A DNA stretch of 6,105 nucleotides from Elusimicrobiota bacterium (lineage in GTDB: Bacteria > Elusimicrobiota > Elusimicrobia > UBA1565 > UBA9628), in contig JAGWMT010000195.1 of the NCBI GenBank assembly GCA_028871595.1, positions 1 to 6,105 of the forward strand, written 5' to 3'. Under the pieces are notes generated by a model that searched no databases, was not told the DNA's origin, and saw only the letters and a list, made by a program, of their open reading frames with translations. This document shows positions 5,190 through 6,105 of the stretch, one piece after another; positions within the stretch are counted from its first letter, which is position 1, and each line of letters opens with the position of its first letter. The translations under genes and the position numbers were made by a program.

Positions 5190-5762
5190 ATGGACGACGC
5201 TCAACGGATTCAGGCGTTGAAGGAACGGCGGCCGGGAGCGGTCGAGGCGCTCGTCGAAGAGTACGCCTCGCCGCTCCTGGCGGCCGCGCGTTCCTGGGGC
5301 ATGTCCCTGCCGGACGCGGAGGAGACCGTTCAAGACGCGCTGGTGGACTTCCTGTCCGCCTTGGACCGGTTCCAGGGGAGGTCCGCGCTGAAGACCTTCC
5401 TGTTCGGGGTCCTGTTCAACAAGTGCTCCGAGCGCCGCCGCAAGGCCGCCCGGGAGCAGGCCACCGAGGACATCGAGGGGGCGTTCGACGCCCGATTCGG
5501 GCTGTTCGGCATCTGGAACTGCCTGCCGCGCGGACCGGAGGAGGAAGCGGTCAACGACGAACTGCGCGACTGGCTGGTCCGGTGCGCCGACGGCCTCACC
5601 GCCGACCAGCGCGCCGCGTTCCAAATGAAGGTCGTCGAAGGCCGCGAGACCGAGGAGATCTGTAAGATTCTAGGGGTCACCGCCACCAACCTGGGAGTGC
5701 TGCTCTTCAGAGCCCGAAACAAGCTCCGGGAGTGCCTCGAGAACAAGTGGATGAGACGATGA
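5190..5762 (+). CDS. ECF-type RNA polymerase sigma factor
   Basis: A 190-aa sigma70-family protein of the extracytoplasmic-function type, with region 2 and region 4 only. Region 2 spans about residues 20-85: LVEEYASPLLAAARSWG, then PDAEETVQDALVDFLSALDR and the promoter-melting stretch FLFGVLFNKCSERRRK. Region 4 spans about 135-185: LTADQRAAFQMKVVEGRETE, then the helix-turn-helix ICKILGVTATNLGVLLFRAR that would read the -35 element. A linker of about 45 residues rich in acidic residues separates them. It directs RNA polymerase to stress-response promoters once its anti-sigma factor lets go. Its TGA overlaps the ATG of the small zinc-type protein as ATGA, the usual sigma/anti-sigma coupling. 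ATG 5190 gives the normal family N-terminus. The ECF subgroup could not be assigned by eye. Confidence 0.92.
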   Translation: MDDAQRIQALKERRPGAVEALVEEYASPLLAAARSWGMSLPDAEETVQDALVDFLSALDRFQGRSALKTFLFGVLFNKCSERRRKAAREQATEDIEGAFDARFGLFGIWNCLPRGPEEEAVNDELRDWLVRCADGLTADQRAAFQMKVVEGRETEEICKILGVTATNLGVLLFRARNKLRECLENKWMRR

Positions 5763-5995
5763 GAGTGATCCCTTCCTGCGAGGACTTGGCGCGCGCGGTC
5801 TCCGACGGCTCCTACGTCGAGGGGCCCTGGCACGCGCGCTTCCGCCTGCGCCTGCACATGATCTCCTGCTGGATCTGCCGCCGCTACACGGCGCAGATCC
5901 GTTGGATCGACCGGGCGTCCAAGTCCGTGCTGGCGCGCGTTCCGGGCGAGGATCCTGACTTCAAGCGTCGTCTCATCGGGCGCCTGAGGAATTGA
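5759..5995 (+). CDS. Minimal zinc-type (ZAS) anti-sigma factor
   Basis: A 78-aa soluble protein starting at ATG 5759, which overlaps the sigma-factor stop. Its single recognisable motif is HMISCWICRRY, i.e. H33-x3-C37-x2-C40, with C7 near the N-terminus. The C7, H33, C37 and C40 spacing (26, 4 and 3 residues) equals that of the zinc ligands C11, H37, C41 and C44 of Streptomyces RsrA as I recall them. ZAS proteins clamp the sigma factor and release it when zinc is lost or a disulfide forms. Here the protein is shorter than RsrA, has only these three cysteines, and has no membrane helix, so it would sense the cytoplasm. The rest is strongly basic (RFRLRLH, KRRLIGRLRN). An upstream in-frame start inside the sigma gene is less likely. 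The role is inferred from motif and position. Confidence 0.82.
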   Translation: MRVIPSCEDLARAVSDGSYVEGPWHARFRLRLHMISCWICRRYTAQIRWIDRASKSVLARVPGEDPDFKRRLIGRLRN

Positions 5996-6105
5996 GCGAG
6001 ATCGAACTTTTGGTCCTGTGCTGGGCCGCCCTCGCGGTCGTCTTCGCGAAGCTGTGGGTGGTGCAGGTGGACTCTCATGACGCCAGCCACGTGGACGTGG
6101 GCTGG
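5992..6105 (+). CDS. N-terminal fragment of a membrane protein, possibly DUF1295 (steroid 5-alpha-reductase-like)
   Basis: An open frame from TTG 5992, overlapping the anti-sigma stop as TTGA, runs off the window after 38 codons. It reads MSEIELLVLCWAALAVVFAK, then a short stretch leading to ASHVDVGW. The first 25 residues form a membrane helix. A helix followed by D-A-S-x-V-D-x-x-W recalls the start of DUF1295 membrane proteins, which often read S-I-V-D-x-x-W-G at this place; this is recognition from memory on a short fragment. Genes of that family occur beside ECF sigma/anti-sigma pairs in lipid-modification and singlet-oxygen clusters in some bacteria. The tight overlap makes it the third gene of the sigma operon. 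An ATG further inside (6078) is in another frame and is not used. Confidence 0.6.
   Translation, partial: MSEIELLVLCWAALAVVFAKLWVVQVDSHDASHVDVGW

Noticed and set aside
4161..5624. Very long minus-strand open frame (487 codons)
   Set aside because: It lies opposite the protease and sigma genes, which have intact motifs. Its translation is arginine/glutamine/proline-rich with no domain, as expected for an antisense frame in GC-rich DNA.
5732..5758. Longer start for the anti-sigma gene inside the sigma gene
   Set aside because: ATG 5759 overlaps the sigma stop as ATGA, typical of such pairs. The extension adds only nine residues of antisigma-unrelated sequence.
1..6105. CRISPR arrays, tRNA or rRNA genes, transposases, large repeats
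   Set aside because: None were seen on reading both strands. The only repeats found are short operator dyads, one hairpin and the 7-base slippage repeat.

Overview
The window is high-GC bacterial DNA from about position 600 onward. Genes are tightly packed, with GTG and TTG starts and repeated stop/start overlaps (GTGA, ATGA, TTGA). The first 600 bases are visibly AT-richer and look like an accessory or decaying segment. The sequence alone does not identify the organism. The gene mix suggests an environmental, GC-rich bacterium, and no firm phylum call is made.

Layout. (1) 1-327, minus strand: a broken membrane-protein gene resembling DUF6338, readable only across two frameshifts and running off the window edge. 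It is preceded by an unrecognised 79-aa ORF on the same strand (361-600). (2) 622-1963, plus strand: a compact arsenic-resistance operon of arsR, arsC and an aquaporin, with a good promoter and an ArsR-type operator directly in front of arsR. (3) 1947-3475, minus strand: a receiver-only response regulator overlapping a MOT1-type molybdate/sulfate transporter gene, convergent with the arsenic operon. (4) 3500-5153, plus strand: a TetR-family repressor with a clear promoter and a 28-bp dyad operator, followed by an HtrA-like serine protease with one PDZ domain and no visible export signal. (5) 5157-6105, plus strand: an ECF sigma factor, a very small zinc-type anti-sigma factor, and the first 38 codons of a membrane protein resembling DUF1295, all joined by 3-4 base overlaps.

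How the genes work together. ArsR should release its operator on binding As(III). ArsC then reduces arsenate to arsenite, and the aquaporin could let arsenite leave down its gradient, as proposed for the AqpS pathway of Sinorhizobium meliloti. No ArsB or Acr3 pump is present in the window. The TetR/protease pair looks like an autoregulated stress module. The sigma/anti-sigma pair looks like a redox- or metal-responsive switch whose first target may be the downstream membrane gene. The most interesting points are the pump-less arsenic operon with a widened channel filter, the RsrA-spaced minimal anti-sigma factor, the apparently cytosolic HtrA, and the receiver protein coupled to an oxyanion transporter. 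No wholly new system is demonstrated.
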